A stretch of DNA of 64,000 bases from the NCBI GenBank assembly GCA_021432605.1, contig MU271153.1:771397-835396 (forward strand), given 5' to 3'. Below are positions 44,277-55,906 of the stretch, piece after piece. The DNA comes from Coniochaeta sp. PMI_546 (Eukaryota; Ascomycota; Sordariomycetes; Coniochaetales; Coniochaetaceae). The notes beneath the pieces are model-generated. The model searched no databases. It saw nothing but the letters and a program-made list of their open reading frames with translations, and was not told the DNA's origin. The translations under genes were made by a program, and so were the position numbers. Each line of letters begins with the position of its first letter. The first letter of the stretch is position 1.

Positions 44277-44978
44277 CTTGGCAGCGGCTATTGGGGGGTT
44301 GGGCTTTAGATGATTGATCTTCAGCAGAGCGGTTCTTCGTCGACAGGCCGAGGTAATGGTGGAGCTGATTGGCTTTATTCAGCAGTGGCATCTAGGATGG
44401 TGCAGAGATATATGTGCTTGACTGGCGACGTGAATGGTGTCGGCGGGTTCTTCGTCCCCCATAGCACACCGACGAAGCTACATGTCACAGACGCACGACG
44501 GGGCGAAACTCAAAGTGTGATGATTGGGTCAGTAACTGCTGACAACCCAATGTACCTAATCATCGTTATAGGCAGGTGCGACAAACGGCACCCTCGGAGC
44601 TAAGGCGGGTTGTACAAAATCGCGATCGGGGTGAAAGAACGGCCGCGCTAGAAAAGGCATTCTCGGCGTCGGTCATTGACGCATAACCACCAATCAGGAT
44701 TTGCCCGCTCGAGATCACAGTGCCAGGTGATTAGCTGGTAGAGGCACATCGTACATGCAAGGAAGAAGCCTGTCGACAATATGCTAGTACTCATAACATA
44801 AATGGGCGATTTGCCGCACAATTGGCACTCACAATCCCAAGCTTTTACTGAAAGACACCAGCTTATAATAACAACGAGGATAGCCGTTCGTAGTACAGAA
44901 CTCTCTGGATCACCACCGCATGACTGATCTCATCCACAACCAATCAGAGTAGGATTGATCGAAAACGCAAGATTTTTC
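44277..44978. other. Intergenic region
   Basis: 702 bases holding the SDR promoter and the 3' region of the NmrA-like gene. Nothing else recognised. Confidence 0.55.
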
Positions 44979-46103
44979 CTACTTCAAAGGGAAATAATCC
45001 TCATGGAGCTTGAGAACGAGTGTTGGCTTAGTGGTAACCAAGTCCCACAGCGTACCCTTCCCATTGTTCCTAGCCTTCTCATCCTCTCTCCGGAAGAACT
45101 CCTCGGGCGTTCGGATTCTTTCGGGAAATATCTTGTCCAAAAAGTTGTAATCCCTCTGACACGGGCCTTTGTTGCCGCCAGAATGCTGGTACTGCGTCCA
45201 CCACCCTGTGAAGTTCTCCCGAATGGTCATCTTGGCCGGACTGTTGGGATCGACGAGGTAACCACAGGGTTGATCGGCAATGGAACCCCAGTGATCGTCT
45301 TGCCAGTACTCGTCCATACTCACAGGAATGTACCGAGCTTTGTGACCGGTGACCTTGGTGAAAGCGATGGCCATGTCGGCGTAATTGATGTGATCGATCC
45401 CTGTTTTGAGATCCATCCCATCTGCGCGGTCTGGGTCGTCAAATAACCACCGCGCATAAAACACGAGATCATCGAGTGAAGCGTGCGGAGCGGCGCCGTC
45501 CTTGCCCAGGGGTAGCCTCCAGGTAAGCACCTCGTCCCCAACCTCATCGCGTTCGATGTGTGGTTGCATCGGACTTCTCGGCGACAAGGACATCTCGATG
45601 TACGGCCCAACCGTCAACAACGCGACCTTCATGTCATACCACGGCTTTCCCTTGTTTGCAGCATTAAACATCTGGAGCCACTCCCCCATGCGTCCCTTCC
45701 CGTCGCAATGTCCGTCTCGAAATTTTGGATTGTAACCCATGTTCTTGAGGCCAAAGTCTATGTTACCGTGCACATAGAACTTGACGCCAGCCTGGATGGC
45801 CAGCTCGTAGCAGCGAATCGTCCAGTAAATCTCCATAGCCTCGCCGGTGGCGAAGCCGTCGATGTTGACAAAGGCGCCCCAGCATCCAGCGAAGCCCGCG
45901 CCCAAGTCTTCTTCGGACATGAAGCTTCCAGCAATGATATGAACGTTAGGTCCAATGGCAGCGAGCTCTTTGGCCCTTCGGGAGTTCGGGTCTCTTGTTA
46001 GCACGCGGACAGCGTATCTCCCATCCTGAGCGAGGCCTCGAACGACGGGGATGCCTTGGGCACCTGTCCCACCAATGATGAAGACCAATTTCTGTGCGTC
46101 CAT
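44979..46103 (-). CDS. NmrA-like NAD(P)-binding protein
   Basis: A single exon of 374 residues from the ATG at 46103. The frame extends further upstream, but the Rossmann strand MDAQKLVFIIGGTGAQGIPVV begins exactly at this ATG. The GGTGAQG motif (residues 11-17) and VLTRDPNS end of strand 2 are typical of NmrA-like atypical SDRs, which bind NAD(P) and act as redox sensors or reductases. No YxxxK active site. The C-terminal third is Trp/Tyr-rich with a long helical tail. This longer subfamily is often found near fungal metabolite clusters, but no reaction can be assigned. It is the likely right edge of the cluster, because 2.5 kb of gene-free sequence follow. Confidence 0.87.
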   Translation of the reverse strand: MDAQKLVFIIGGTGAQGIPVVRGLAQDGRYAVRVLTRDPNSRRAKELAAIGPNVHIIAGSFMSEEDLGAGFAGCWGAFVNIDGFATGEAMEIYWTIRCYELAIQAGVKFYVHGNIDFGLKNMGYNPKFRDGHCDGKGRMGEWLQMFNAANKGKPWYDMKVALLTVGPYIEMSLSPRSPMQPHIERDEVGDEVLTWRLPLGKDGAAPHASLDDLVFYARWLFDDPDRADGMDLKTGIDHINYADMAIAFTKVTGHKARYIPVSMDEYWQDDHWGSIADQPCGYLVDPNSPAKMTIRENFTGWWTQYQHSGGNKGPCQRDYNFLDKIFPERIRTPEEFFRREDEKARNNGKGTLWDLVTTKPTLVLKLHEDYFPLK

Positions 46104-48655
46104 AATTCGTTGGGAGGAAATGCAAGAGACAGATACCGAATCGCAGCAATAGGCACGACAAGTAATTGAACGAGCAACATCGACCCGATCGTGGTCTTCT
46201 CTTACCCTATATACATCAAAAATTAAGCCACGGTATGCCTTTTGAGACTTAGCCAGCTCGGGCAATAGCATCAGTAAAACTGATGACAGGAACTCGGTAG
46301 TCATGTCGCGATTGGTTGCAGACTTCGTAATGGTCCTGTAATGGCCGTAGTACGGACATCTTTTGTTCACCAATCACGCGTTCTGAGGCTCGGACCGTAA
46401 CATGCAGCATTTCTGCATTGTAATGGCAGAAGATTTTCCTCTCAAGAGCTCGTGTTTATGGCGACACGAATATGTAATCATTAAATTGCACGGGAACTGG
46501 TCCCGGTGACATAATGTCAACAGATTACTAATCATAGAGCGCTGAGAACAGCCAGATGCTTAGCAATCGATTCTAACGTACAAGGTTGGGGGGGGGTTAT
46601 GCATTGGCGTGAGCTAGTGGTTTTGTTTACGCTCCGGCTTGCGTCGAGCATTTTGTTTCCTGGGACAAGAGTGGGTTTCTGAGGCCTTATTGCTTATGCA
46701 GCATGCAGCACCTACTACTCAAGTAACTCAGAAGAGCTTCAAACTAGATATTCAGATTAAATTCACACGGGTTACCCCCAAGTGTCTGGCAGCGAGGCAG
46801 GATGCAACAGAGGCACACATCTGTGGGCATAGCAAATGTGTCAAACCGATCCTTTGCTGGGTTGTGGTTGGAGCTAATGTCCGAAGTTGGATCAAAGAAC
46901 GGCGTCTAATGACATAGGAAGGATGATTTGCAGGACTGGATGAAATGAGGAATGAAACCGGTCACAGGGCAGTCTAATCTGTAGAATACCCACTCTATAG
47001 TAACCCATCCAAATATGAGGCTGGACTTGATGATCCCTTGACGCCCTCAGAACTCTCATTTCAACCGATCAGAGGCTCAGATACTTTCGGTAAAGAGTGA
47101 GTAGTATTGATGCCGGAAATACCTACGAGGTTGTGTGTGATATAAGTAGGTCGATGAAGGTCGTCAAAACCAAGATGAACTCTGTGCAGCACTACTAATT
47201 TCGACGGGTATTGCAGGAGCTGTCGTCTTGGCACCTTTGGTAGATGTGAGCATTGGGCGGTCACAATCCTGCTTTGACAATAATCTACCCTTCCCTCAAT
47301 GACAACAATGCTAGTGGACTAGTTAGTATCTGCAACGCAGCGCAAAAGGACAGTGAATGAGACGCGAGTAGCTGATGCGATTGGACGACTGACACTCGTG
47401 ACACAGATTTACTCCCAAATTGATATAAATTTCTCGCGTAGGAGAACAAGGTCTTGTGAGGCTCTACCATAAGCACTCTATTGACTCTGATACAATTCAT
47501 GTCTTGGTAGGAAGAGTGGTGGTAGTACCTGAATACGGAGTAAATGGAATCCTGGTCGTTGTAAGACATAGCTGATGTCAAGGCAGAAGATCCTACTTGT
47601 GAATGTTGCCCAAGGCCACATATGACAATTTCCATGTTTGCGGTAGCTACTGAACCTCTGGGGCACACTGACAACACCGAAGGATCCGTTGATTCCATCG
47701 AGGTCGCCGTCGGGAGAACTGAGACTATCGGAAACTATCTAGCTGGCTAGAGACTTCTTGAAGACGTGCAAAACTTGGTCGCGACCCCCTACGTGTATCG
47801 TATCGTGCTTGCGCGTCTGGGCTCGCCGTTGGCCCGGCAGCTGATTCAACCGTGGGCACAGGATTCCAGCTGAGCCCCGCCAAGCTTTTATCCGTAGGGC
47901 TGGACCATTTTAGTTAGCATCGTGACCCGCCAAGATTTTATCCGCCCCGCGGCGCCCGCCAAGTTTGACCTCGCTCATGAGTAAGACCTTGCTACGCTTC
48001 GATGTGCCTACCTAGGATTTCTGAACCAGGTTGTCGGAACAACGGCAACTCCCACCTTTATATCATGACGACAGAGAAGACCACCCTGAATTGCTCTAGT
48101 GGTTGTTCAGGATGCTTCCAGACTAGTTGAGGTTACGCGGGCCGCGCGCCGCGTGGGCCAGATCTATCACTAACCAGCAGGACCCCGAACCGTTGGATAC
48201 GTGGAAGCCCAGGGTGACTTCTTATCCAGCCAATGAGGGAGCTGTGGCTAATGAGGTTGAGGAACTTGCACGCGGGAATCGCCCTTGAGCCGAAAGCTCG
48301 TCATTGGTTTCAAGCATGTTCATGGTTGCGACACTGTGCCGTCGCAACCGATTTATCCAGAACTGTGAGCATGGAAAGGAGAGTTGTCCTCCTGGAGCCT
48401 TGAAGATCGTGTGCTTTTATCGTTGACCATCCTGGGGCGCACCGCATATGACCCAGATGGCGCTAAACCCAGGCACCAAGTACTTGTGGTGTGGATTGAT
48501 CTACATATAAGCCTAGAACAGGACCTGTTTTGATTCAGGCATTTCTCAATCACTATTACTTTCCAGCTTTTATCTTGTGTGTGGGTTAAAGCTCCAGCCG
48601 AGTCTTCTGTCGGCTCAGTGGCATTGTTGTACGCATTGTACCCAGTTCAACGACC
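46104..48655. other. Gene-free interval at the cluster border
   Basis: About 2.55 kb. Only short, motif-free open stretches on both strands. Contains a run of about ten G near 46587 and an imperfectly duplicated phrase 'cgcCAAG(c/a)TTTTATCCG' at about 47876-47952. The sugar-transporter promoter lies at the right end. Confidence 0.5.
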
Positions 48656-50521
48656 ATGCACGTTCCAGAGGCACCTGGCAAGGACCAGACGGTTCTAGCC
48701 GTCGCAGAAGCCCCCGAGTTCGAGAAGGTCACCTGGTATAGGGATCCCGGCCTACGAAGACTGTATCTGGTATCTGTCTTTGGACTTATGGTCGCCTCTG
48801 CGACCACTGGTTATGATGGGTAAGACAGCTCGGTGTCGGTTTGCCTTGTGGTTGCTGGTCTGTATGCCAGGTCTTCTCTGGTGCTAATTCCCTTATTTTG
48901 TTGTCTAGATCGCTTCTCAACACCGTTCAGTCGTTCAACTACTGGGAGACATACTTCGACAACATCGGGCTTGATGCCTCCTTGAGCAATCAGCTTGGTC
49001 TGTTGACCAACATGTTCACAATCGGCAGCATTGTTTCCATGTTTATCGTCCCTCCAATCACCGACAAATGGGGACGAAAGCCCCCTATTATCGCTGGCTG
49101 TCTTTTCATGATTGTTGGCGGCTTTCTCTCTACCTTTGCTAGCGGCTATGGGATGCTCTGCGCTGGTCGCTTCATCCTCGGATTCGGCAATTCTCTCTCG
49201 CAGTTGGCCTCCCCCATGCTGCTGACCGAGATCATCCACCCTCAACACAGAGCCCCGGTCACAGCCGTCTACAACTGCTTATGGAATCTCGGAAGTCTTA
49301 GTATGTACATGATACAAATCAATCCTCTTCCGCATGGATCTGACATCGGGTTTAGTTGTTACTTTTATAGGCTGGGGCACTTCCTACGTTATGAGCGATT
49401 GGTCGTGGCGGTCAATCACCCTCATCCAGATCGTACCTTCGGTCTGCCAGCTGATCTTCATCTGGTGTATGTCAAATGTTTTCTCCCCCACGATTGTGAT
49501 AGAGGTCGTGATTGCTGATGAAAGCAGGGGTGCCTGAGTCTCCAAGATGGCTGATTTCCAAGGACCGCAACGAACAGGCTCTACAGGTCCTGGCGAAATA
49601 TCATGCCAACGGCAACGACCAAAACTCTACTGTCCAGTTCGAATACCGTGAAATTCGCGAGACTCTCGAGCTTGAGAGAACAGCTCGCGAGAATTCCAGC
49701 TATCTCGACTTCATGAAAACTAAAGGAAACCGCTGGAGGCTTGCGATCATTGTTTCTGTCGGCCTCATTTCGCAGTACAGTGGGAATGCCGTTATTTCCA
49801 ACTACATGAACCTCATCTACACTGGCGCCGGTATCACCGATCAAAATCAGAAGCTCGGTGTAAGTCTAACCGTTCTATGCCCCCACTGATTGACTCTCAA
49901 TTGCTAAGGGATCAATTGTAGATATCTGCTGGTAAGACCGTGTTGGACCTGTCGTGCTCCATCGGTGCCGCCTTCATGGTCGACCGCATTGGGCGACGCC
50001 CGCTGTTCTTGACTGCAATCACCGGCATGGTCATCGCGTTTGCCCTCTGGACTGTTATGGCCGCGATGTACGACAAGACCGGCGGTGCCATGCAATACGG
50101 CATCACTCAGATTGTCTTCGTATGGATTTTCGGCATCTTTTACGACATTGGCTTCTCTGGCCTGCTCGTCGCGTACACACTTGAGGTCCTTCCGTTCCAT
50201 CTACGTGCCAAGGGCATTATGATCATGAACATCACCGTCCAAGCAACCCTGGCAGTGAGCGCTCAGACCAACCCGCTCGCTTGGAACAACCTGCCCGCGC
50301 ATTGGAACTTCGCTCTCTTTTACACGCTCTGGGACTTTGTCGAGCTTGTATGGATTTACTTTGTCTACGTTGAGACAAAGGGCCCCACTCTCGAAGAAAT
50401 TGCCAAGATCTTTGACGGCGAAGATGCTGTTGCCCACATTGATCTGCAGCAAGTTGAGAAAGAGATTGAGATAGGTCACGCCGAACATGAAGGTCAGTAT
50501 GAGACCGAGAAGGTTACTTAG
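48656..50521 (+). CDS. MFS sugar transporter (SP family, hexose/lactose-permease-like)
   Basis: Five exons (48656-48819, 48909-49300, 49356-49466, 49528-49859, 49922-50521) join to 532 residues, typical for fungal SP-family permeases. Landmarks are GYDGSLLN at the first membrane segment, DKWGRK and RFILGFGNS (residues about 105-150), the PESPRWL signature after segment 6, DRIGRRPLFL after segment 8, and the C-terminal VETKGPTLEEIAKIFDG (PETKG-like). About 12 membrane segments; plasma-membrane sugar import by proton symport. Substrate cannot be told; the short N-terminus and QSFNYW resemble lactose-permease-like and quinate/hexose members. Not an obvious cluster gene. Confidence 0.93.
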
Positions 50522-51527
50522 GTCGCTAGACAAGTCACTCATCGTTACCTCCCATTACTTAGATTGATAGGACATTCATTGGAGGCTTGGCCTTGAACAA
50601 AAATTAATGTTGCCGCCTCTGATACCTGTTTCAATGTGTGTCCTAGGGGATCTTGTCCTCTAGTGATCCACTGTAAGAGTAAAGGAATCGCAGTTTCCCA
50701 ACCGCATAATGCAGATATCAGTCTCGCTTTGAGCTGCATCAGCGACACTCGTAGTCATAAAAATAGTAAGCGAATGAATCGCCGATCTGAAATGAAAGAA
50801 ACAGGCTCAAGCAGAGTCGTAGTAGGGACACACTTCATTTACATGTATAACAAGTAGACATTTTTGAGATGTCAGAGGAAAGGGGTTCAACATACTTCTG
50901 CCCACACAAATAGTCGATCAATGCCCTCTGGAGTATAGTCTAAAGTTTGGGAAATATTAAAACCGACGATCCGCAGGAGAGAAATGAAGTTGGAAAAGCT
51001 TAGACCCTGCAGAAATGCACGTGGCTGCAGAAGCATGCACCACCCCCCCGGGAAATACAAGGATGCGAAAAAAACCAACAGTTTGGGCCAGTTTACGTGC
51101 GCTAACATATGTAAAGAACGACTCGGATCAGACTGAATCAACCGAGTATCTACCGGCCAAGTGGGGAAACTACTGGTTCGTCGGATACGCTATGGTAATG
51201 ACAGGGGCGTGATTGGAAATCCAAGAGATTCAGGGGCAAAACTGTCTGCATTGAGAAAGGCTGGCCAAATGTGGAGCCGAGGCTTTTGTCCATGGCAGCA
51301 AGGTTCAGGGAATTCTAGCGCCTGGTAGTCGCCGACTATCGTAAGCCTTAGGAGGAGAATAAAACGGGGCCTCGTTGGAACACTACCAGGCACATATTTT
51401 TCATAATGGACAAATCGGCCTCTTTATCTTGAACCTCGCCTGCAATGGATTGAACTTGAGTCCCTATTTCGTGACGAATATTTTTCACCTATGAATCAAA
51501 TTGTTATCAGACAATCTTGAACTCAAA
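50522..51527. other. Intergenic region
   Basis: About 1 kb with no supportable gene. Holds the sugar-transporter 3' end and the promoter of the rhodopsin-like gene. Confidence 0.55.
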
Positions 51528-52915
51528 ATGGCAGTTCCTGTCGCGGGTCGGGGACCACAAGTCACTGGAGTTGCGGGGTTCTTCCTTGCTCTCAGCACCA
51601 TCACAATTATCCTACGGTGCTATTGTCGAGCCCTCGTTGTTAAAAGCTTTGGGATCGATGACTGGTCTGCTTTAGTCGCATGGGTAGGACTGCTTTTTTC
51701 TCCTAGCGGCGCTCCTAATACTGATGTCTACAGATATTCTTCGTATTATTTTGCAGCTTCGCCATTGCAGGTGTGCATCATGGCACAGGTCAGCATGCGA
51801 TTGACCTTCCACTAGCAGAGATACCTATCGGGTTGAAGGTAAGCCTATCCCACAGTATGAAATCCGCAGCTTCTGATGTTCTTAGTGGTGGTGGGCATGC
51901 GAGCCGGTTTATGTTCTCTCAAACATGGCTCTAAAACTGAGCGTCGGCGTCATGCTACTCAGAATCGCGGTTTCCAAAGCACACAAAATAATCATCTGGA
52001 CGACGGTTGCCATCCTTGAAGCCTATAGTTTTGGGTTTTTCTTCCTCTTCGTCCTACAGTGCTTGCCATCCAGCTACTTTTGGACTCGCTATACAGGTGG
52101 ATCAGGGACTTGTATCAACCCTGATATTACGGTGAACGCAACCTATGCTTTTTCCGCCATCTCCTGTGCCGCAGACTGGATCCTGGGACTCCTACCAATC
52201 TCTCTCGTGTGGCACCTGCAGATGACCCCTCGGACAAAACTCTCGGTTGCTGTGATTTTGGCGTTAGGTGCAATGTAACCTATCCCTTTTACTCCCCCGT
52301 CCATTGCGTTCGCATGCTGATCAAGTCTCCAGAGCCTCGACAGCTACAATCGTTCGGATCCCTTACGTGAAAGACCTCTCCAACTCAGCAGACTTCCTCT
52401 ATGCTACAACAGACGTAGCAATCTGGTCGACGAGCGAAACCGGAATCGGCATAGCAGCCTCCTCGATCGCTACTCTCCGACCACTATTCAGAACATTCTT
52501 TTCCCGCTCTAAAATACTAGGTGGCAGTTCTTCTCGAGACGGCACCAACCCATGGCCTGCCACTGGTAATGGTTACATTCGGAGTCGAGCCGGTGCCGAA
52601 GAGTTTGGTTTAAGAAGTGATATTGGGAAGAACCGCGGTGTCACTACTCTGGTAGAAGCTGGGGGAAACGTGGAGAGAGCAGAGAGGAAAGGCGTGAAGA
52701 GGAGCATGTCGGGAAGGAGGGACAGTGTGGGACCGCTGACGAGCGGTGACAATTGGAATGACAGCGAGACCAAGTTAACGGATATTAGTAGTGAGGATGG
52801 ACAACATTGGCCCACGGGAACCAAAACCACGACGGTGACGCAGAATGTCGTTGAGACTGGTACAGCGCCACAGGCTGTAAGCGGGAAGACAAGCCTTGGA
52901 CTCAAAACCAGTTAG
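51528..52915 (+). CDS. Rhodopsin-domain integral membrane protein (SAT4/PTH11-like family)
   Basis: Four exons (51528-51683, 51734-51838, 51886-52274, 52333-52915) give 410 residues. Seven hydrophobic segments occupy residues about 15-280, with the family's RxYCRxxxxxxFGIDDW loop after the first, GVHHGTGQH in the second extracellular loop, and TVAILEAYSFGFFFLFVLQC in the middle. Family conservation includes C...FWTRYTGGSGTCINP and DWILGLLPISLVWHLQM. The C-terminal roughly 120 residues are hydrophilic, Ser/Thr/Gly-rich, and presumably cytosolic. Members are abundant in Pezizomycotina; PTH11 relatives act as surface sensors, but most have no known ligand. A subtelomeric position is common for this expanded family. 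Confidence 0.92.
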
Positions 52916-54105
52916 CCTCTAACACAGACTTAAATCTAGTCTCAGAGTCCCAGCCACAGTTTGTACGGTTGTTTCAATGTACCGTAAACGTATGTCCAAA
53001 GGACACATTCAAATATTTAAGTCTGTGTCCCAGAGACTATGCTAAACATGTTAATACTAGTAAAGTCACATACCGCAGCACCTTAGAGTAAATCCACCCT
53101 AATGAGTTCAACTAGACCAGGTAAACAGGGAGCTTTCTCAGGCGGCAGATAAAAATAATGTTATTGTTGAAGGATATCCGTAAAAAGGCGCCAGTGGTCT
53201 CCTATATCTTCAACGAGGATCATTTCATTTCTACCAGACTTTACAATCCGCTAAATCATGATCTGTTGAACATGTTGTAACTTATGGCGTCTGGGTTAGA
53301 CTGGAAAGACCCTTCTATGTTGAAGTTACACTCATTTGTATAGGCCGTCAGACATGTCCCTTAACCTTCTGGTGTCGGTATGTATAGGTACCTTTTGGTG
53401 CCGACACGCTGATCAGACCCAAGATGGGCGCTTACTCCGAGCTTTGGGATGTCTAGATTACTCGGGACTTATACAGCAAGGTCGATTCTCCTTAGCGAGC
53501 TTGTTAGGTTATTAAATGAGCGACGAGGATGGTAACGAATAACTTAGATAAAAATGGGATGTAAGGAAGATCCTCAGGTAGTAAGAAGTATTTTCAGTTG
53601 CTATCGGTTGTCATTGACTCGGATTTGCAGCTTCTCCTGAAACAAAATGCAGCATCTTAGCCTCTGTCTGTCAGCTCCAGCTCAGTTTCAAGAGAGAGCA
53701 CTCCAAGTACCTACGTGCAGCTGTATTTGAAACCCTTCCAACAACTGGCTTGAACTTCACGATTAACATTCCACGGCGTGTATTCATCAGACCTCTTATG
53801 TCTCAGGTGCCCCAATTGGGAGTCATCCGAACCACTAACCTGACCTATCTCTCGTATTAACATTCAGGAAACTAAGTAAACTTCTTATTCCAAGCTACCC
53901 GAATCGTCTGCGATCTCGTTACACGCGTATGTAACTAAGTCAGTGGTAGTATTATAGCAAGTGGAACTTGCGATTCATCCGTTTTTGCGCTCACGCTTGG
54001 ATTCTATAGACTCACCTGACTGAACTCATAATGATAGTGTACCTCAACCGACCCGTGTTCTCAATGACTAGAATAGGACGCTTCTAACTGTGCAGACGCC
54101 CGAGG
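52916..54105. other. Intergenic region with 14-bp inverted repeat
   Basis: No gene. A perfect 14-bp inverted repeat (52922-52935 and 53015-53028) lies directly after the stop codon of the rhodopsin-like gene; it could be a 3' UTR hairpin or a short inverted-repeat element. The remainder is moderately AT-rich without recognised features. Confidence 0.5.
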
Positions 54106-54951
54106 TTAACCCTCGAAGAGCAGGAGGTGTTGGCTCTCGGTATTCAAGCATGGTATGCGGCTGACTTCCGCCGATGTCAACTGCAGTATTAAAATTTGTG
54201 TCCATAACTTCCTGCCATCAAACTTTGCCACGATTGTGTGAGCACCTGACAGGAGGAGCTTTTCAATGTTGAAACACACTGGTACATTCATCTGACCTGG
54301 ACGGCTTCTTTTCGCTTTTATGACATCCCCGTCTTCTTGGCCTGCATTTCCACATGCGTCAGATGTGTTTCATCATAAATAACAGAGCGATTCCGGTACG
54401 CTTGCTTAATTTTCTCCATGAGCTCCTTTTTAGGACTGCAGCTGTCATGGTACAAAGACATCTGGTGCGTTGTAATCCCGTTGCTCACCTTCCTTATTAC
54501 CAGGTAAAGATCCTCGGGCTTCCCGACGTAGTCCTCAGGTGGTGGTAAGGGAAACAGATCCGCCGTAGCAATACCTTGACGAAACTCGCGAGAACAATTG
54601 CCGTACAAGTGTCGCGTTCCTCCCTAGACGTACACATGTTGCTGCAACTGATTGGTTTCGGGAACCCGCGGCCTAGAAGGCTCTCAAAGACATGGTTCAC
54701 TGGGCTGATAAGAGACTAGAGCGTCTTGAATCTCGTTTCCTCCAGTTTCTCTGCGTCCGACGGTCAATATAAATACAAGTCAAAGCAGCAATGGACATGA
54801 TTGTAGACTTACTAAGAATACCTAGATTCCTAAGCATCACAAAGCTATGCAGCGGTGTCGCCGTATGATCGACAAGATCACCGTCTGCATTTAAAGAACA
54901 GTAACGAAGCAGAAAGTCCGCCTCTGAGATAAACAACTTCAAATCTCCCAA
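54106..54951 (-). pseudogene. Unidentified minus-strand coding relic
   Basis: Four overlapping or adjoining short frames on the minus strand read like one protein broken by frame changes: 54951-54697, 54700-54497, 54608-54318 and 54291-54106. The third has protein-like composition (a PLPPPEDYVGKPEDLYLVIRK stretch and a Lys/Glu-rich helix). I do not recognise the family. Some of the breaks could be introns, so an intact but unusual gene is not excluded. Confidence 0.3.
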
Positions 54952-55095
54952 CTCCCATGCGATCTATATTCTACATGCGCCAACCCGTGGCGTGAATAGT
55001 GTATGCTTGAGGTTTGTAGCAAGAACAAATCTAAACCTTCTAAAGTTGGAGCTCCGGCTAGACGGGGCGAAGAACGCCGAATCCCTCCTGTCGGA

Positions 55096-55670
55096 AATTC
55101 TTGAGAAGTCTTCTGGCATCTTCCTCTAGTTTATCCTGGTTCTCGACATCCTCAACGTGAATATCCTAACGGCGCCGTCCCCGCGATCCGCAGCCGCCTC
55201 CAAAGAATCCCGGCTGGAATGAACGAGTTGTTCGACATGATGCTGGCGCGGGACGGGACGGGAAGGATCTCAAGCAACTGCACGCCTATCTCAAATGGGT
55301 TCTCTTTGCCACTCGTCCGCTGAAACTCCAAGCGCTCCATTTTGCCGTCTAGCTGCCAGTTGACGGAGAGAGTCCAACGTATTGGGATCATGGAGACGTC
55401 GATTTCGACCAAATGAAGATGTTCGTGACGACATCCTCGAAAGGCCTTGCTGAGGTCACGTGAAACCAGTCCCCCGAGGTCCGGTTCATTCACGACTCTG
55501 TTCGCGACTTCTTGCTAGACCGCTACGGGGGCCAGTGGTCTAAAGCGTCAGGGATCTTCGAGGGACACTGCCACGACATGCTGAGGGCTTGCTACGTAGG
55601 TCAACTAAACGCCAAACTTCCTCAACAGTGGAAAACAGAACGACATGGGCTGGTGATCAAGAAAAGGTAG
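55096..55670 (+). pseudogene. Relic of a NACHT-type NLR protein (post-NACHT region)
   Basis: Plus-strand fragments in changing frames match, in correct order, the helical region that follows the NACHT domain in fungal NACHT-ankyrin/WD proteins. They are an EKSSGIFL...ILVLDILN block (55102-55157), an arm with LQRIPAGMNELFDMMLARDG (about 55199-55255), a LKWVLFATRPLK block (about 55292-55326), SSKGLAEVT (about 55435-55460) and FIHDSVRDFLL (55486-55518). Stops interrupt it at about 55127, 55350 and 55462. The intact proteins are NLR-like immune or incompatibility receptors. No NACHT P-loop or ankyrin repeats remain in the window. The 113-codon open frame on the opposite strand here is its shadow. 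Confidence 0.75.
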
Positions 55671-55906
55671 ACCGGTGGGCTCTCTACAACGCTTAACAAA
55701 CGTCAATTCCGGCAGGCGTAACATCCGCGCGGCATTTTGCTGGGGAAGCTAATTGCCGTGGCGGAGTGCAACCGCCCCGCCGGACATCGTCAGGTTCTCA
55801 CTCATCCCGACTGCAGCTTTTCCAAAGCTTTTCGAATTCCAAACCATTGTCAACTTTTAAACTTCTTCCGCGATATCAGACCACGCGTCTGGGTGAAAAC
55901 AGCACA

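Noticed and set aside
46587-46597. G-run as a regulatory element
   Set aside because: A single homopolymer in gene-free sequence with no further support.
55152-55493. 113-codon minus-strand frame
   Set aside because: The plus strand shows ordered NACHT-family blocks, so the minus frame is a chance antisense reading.
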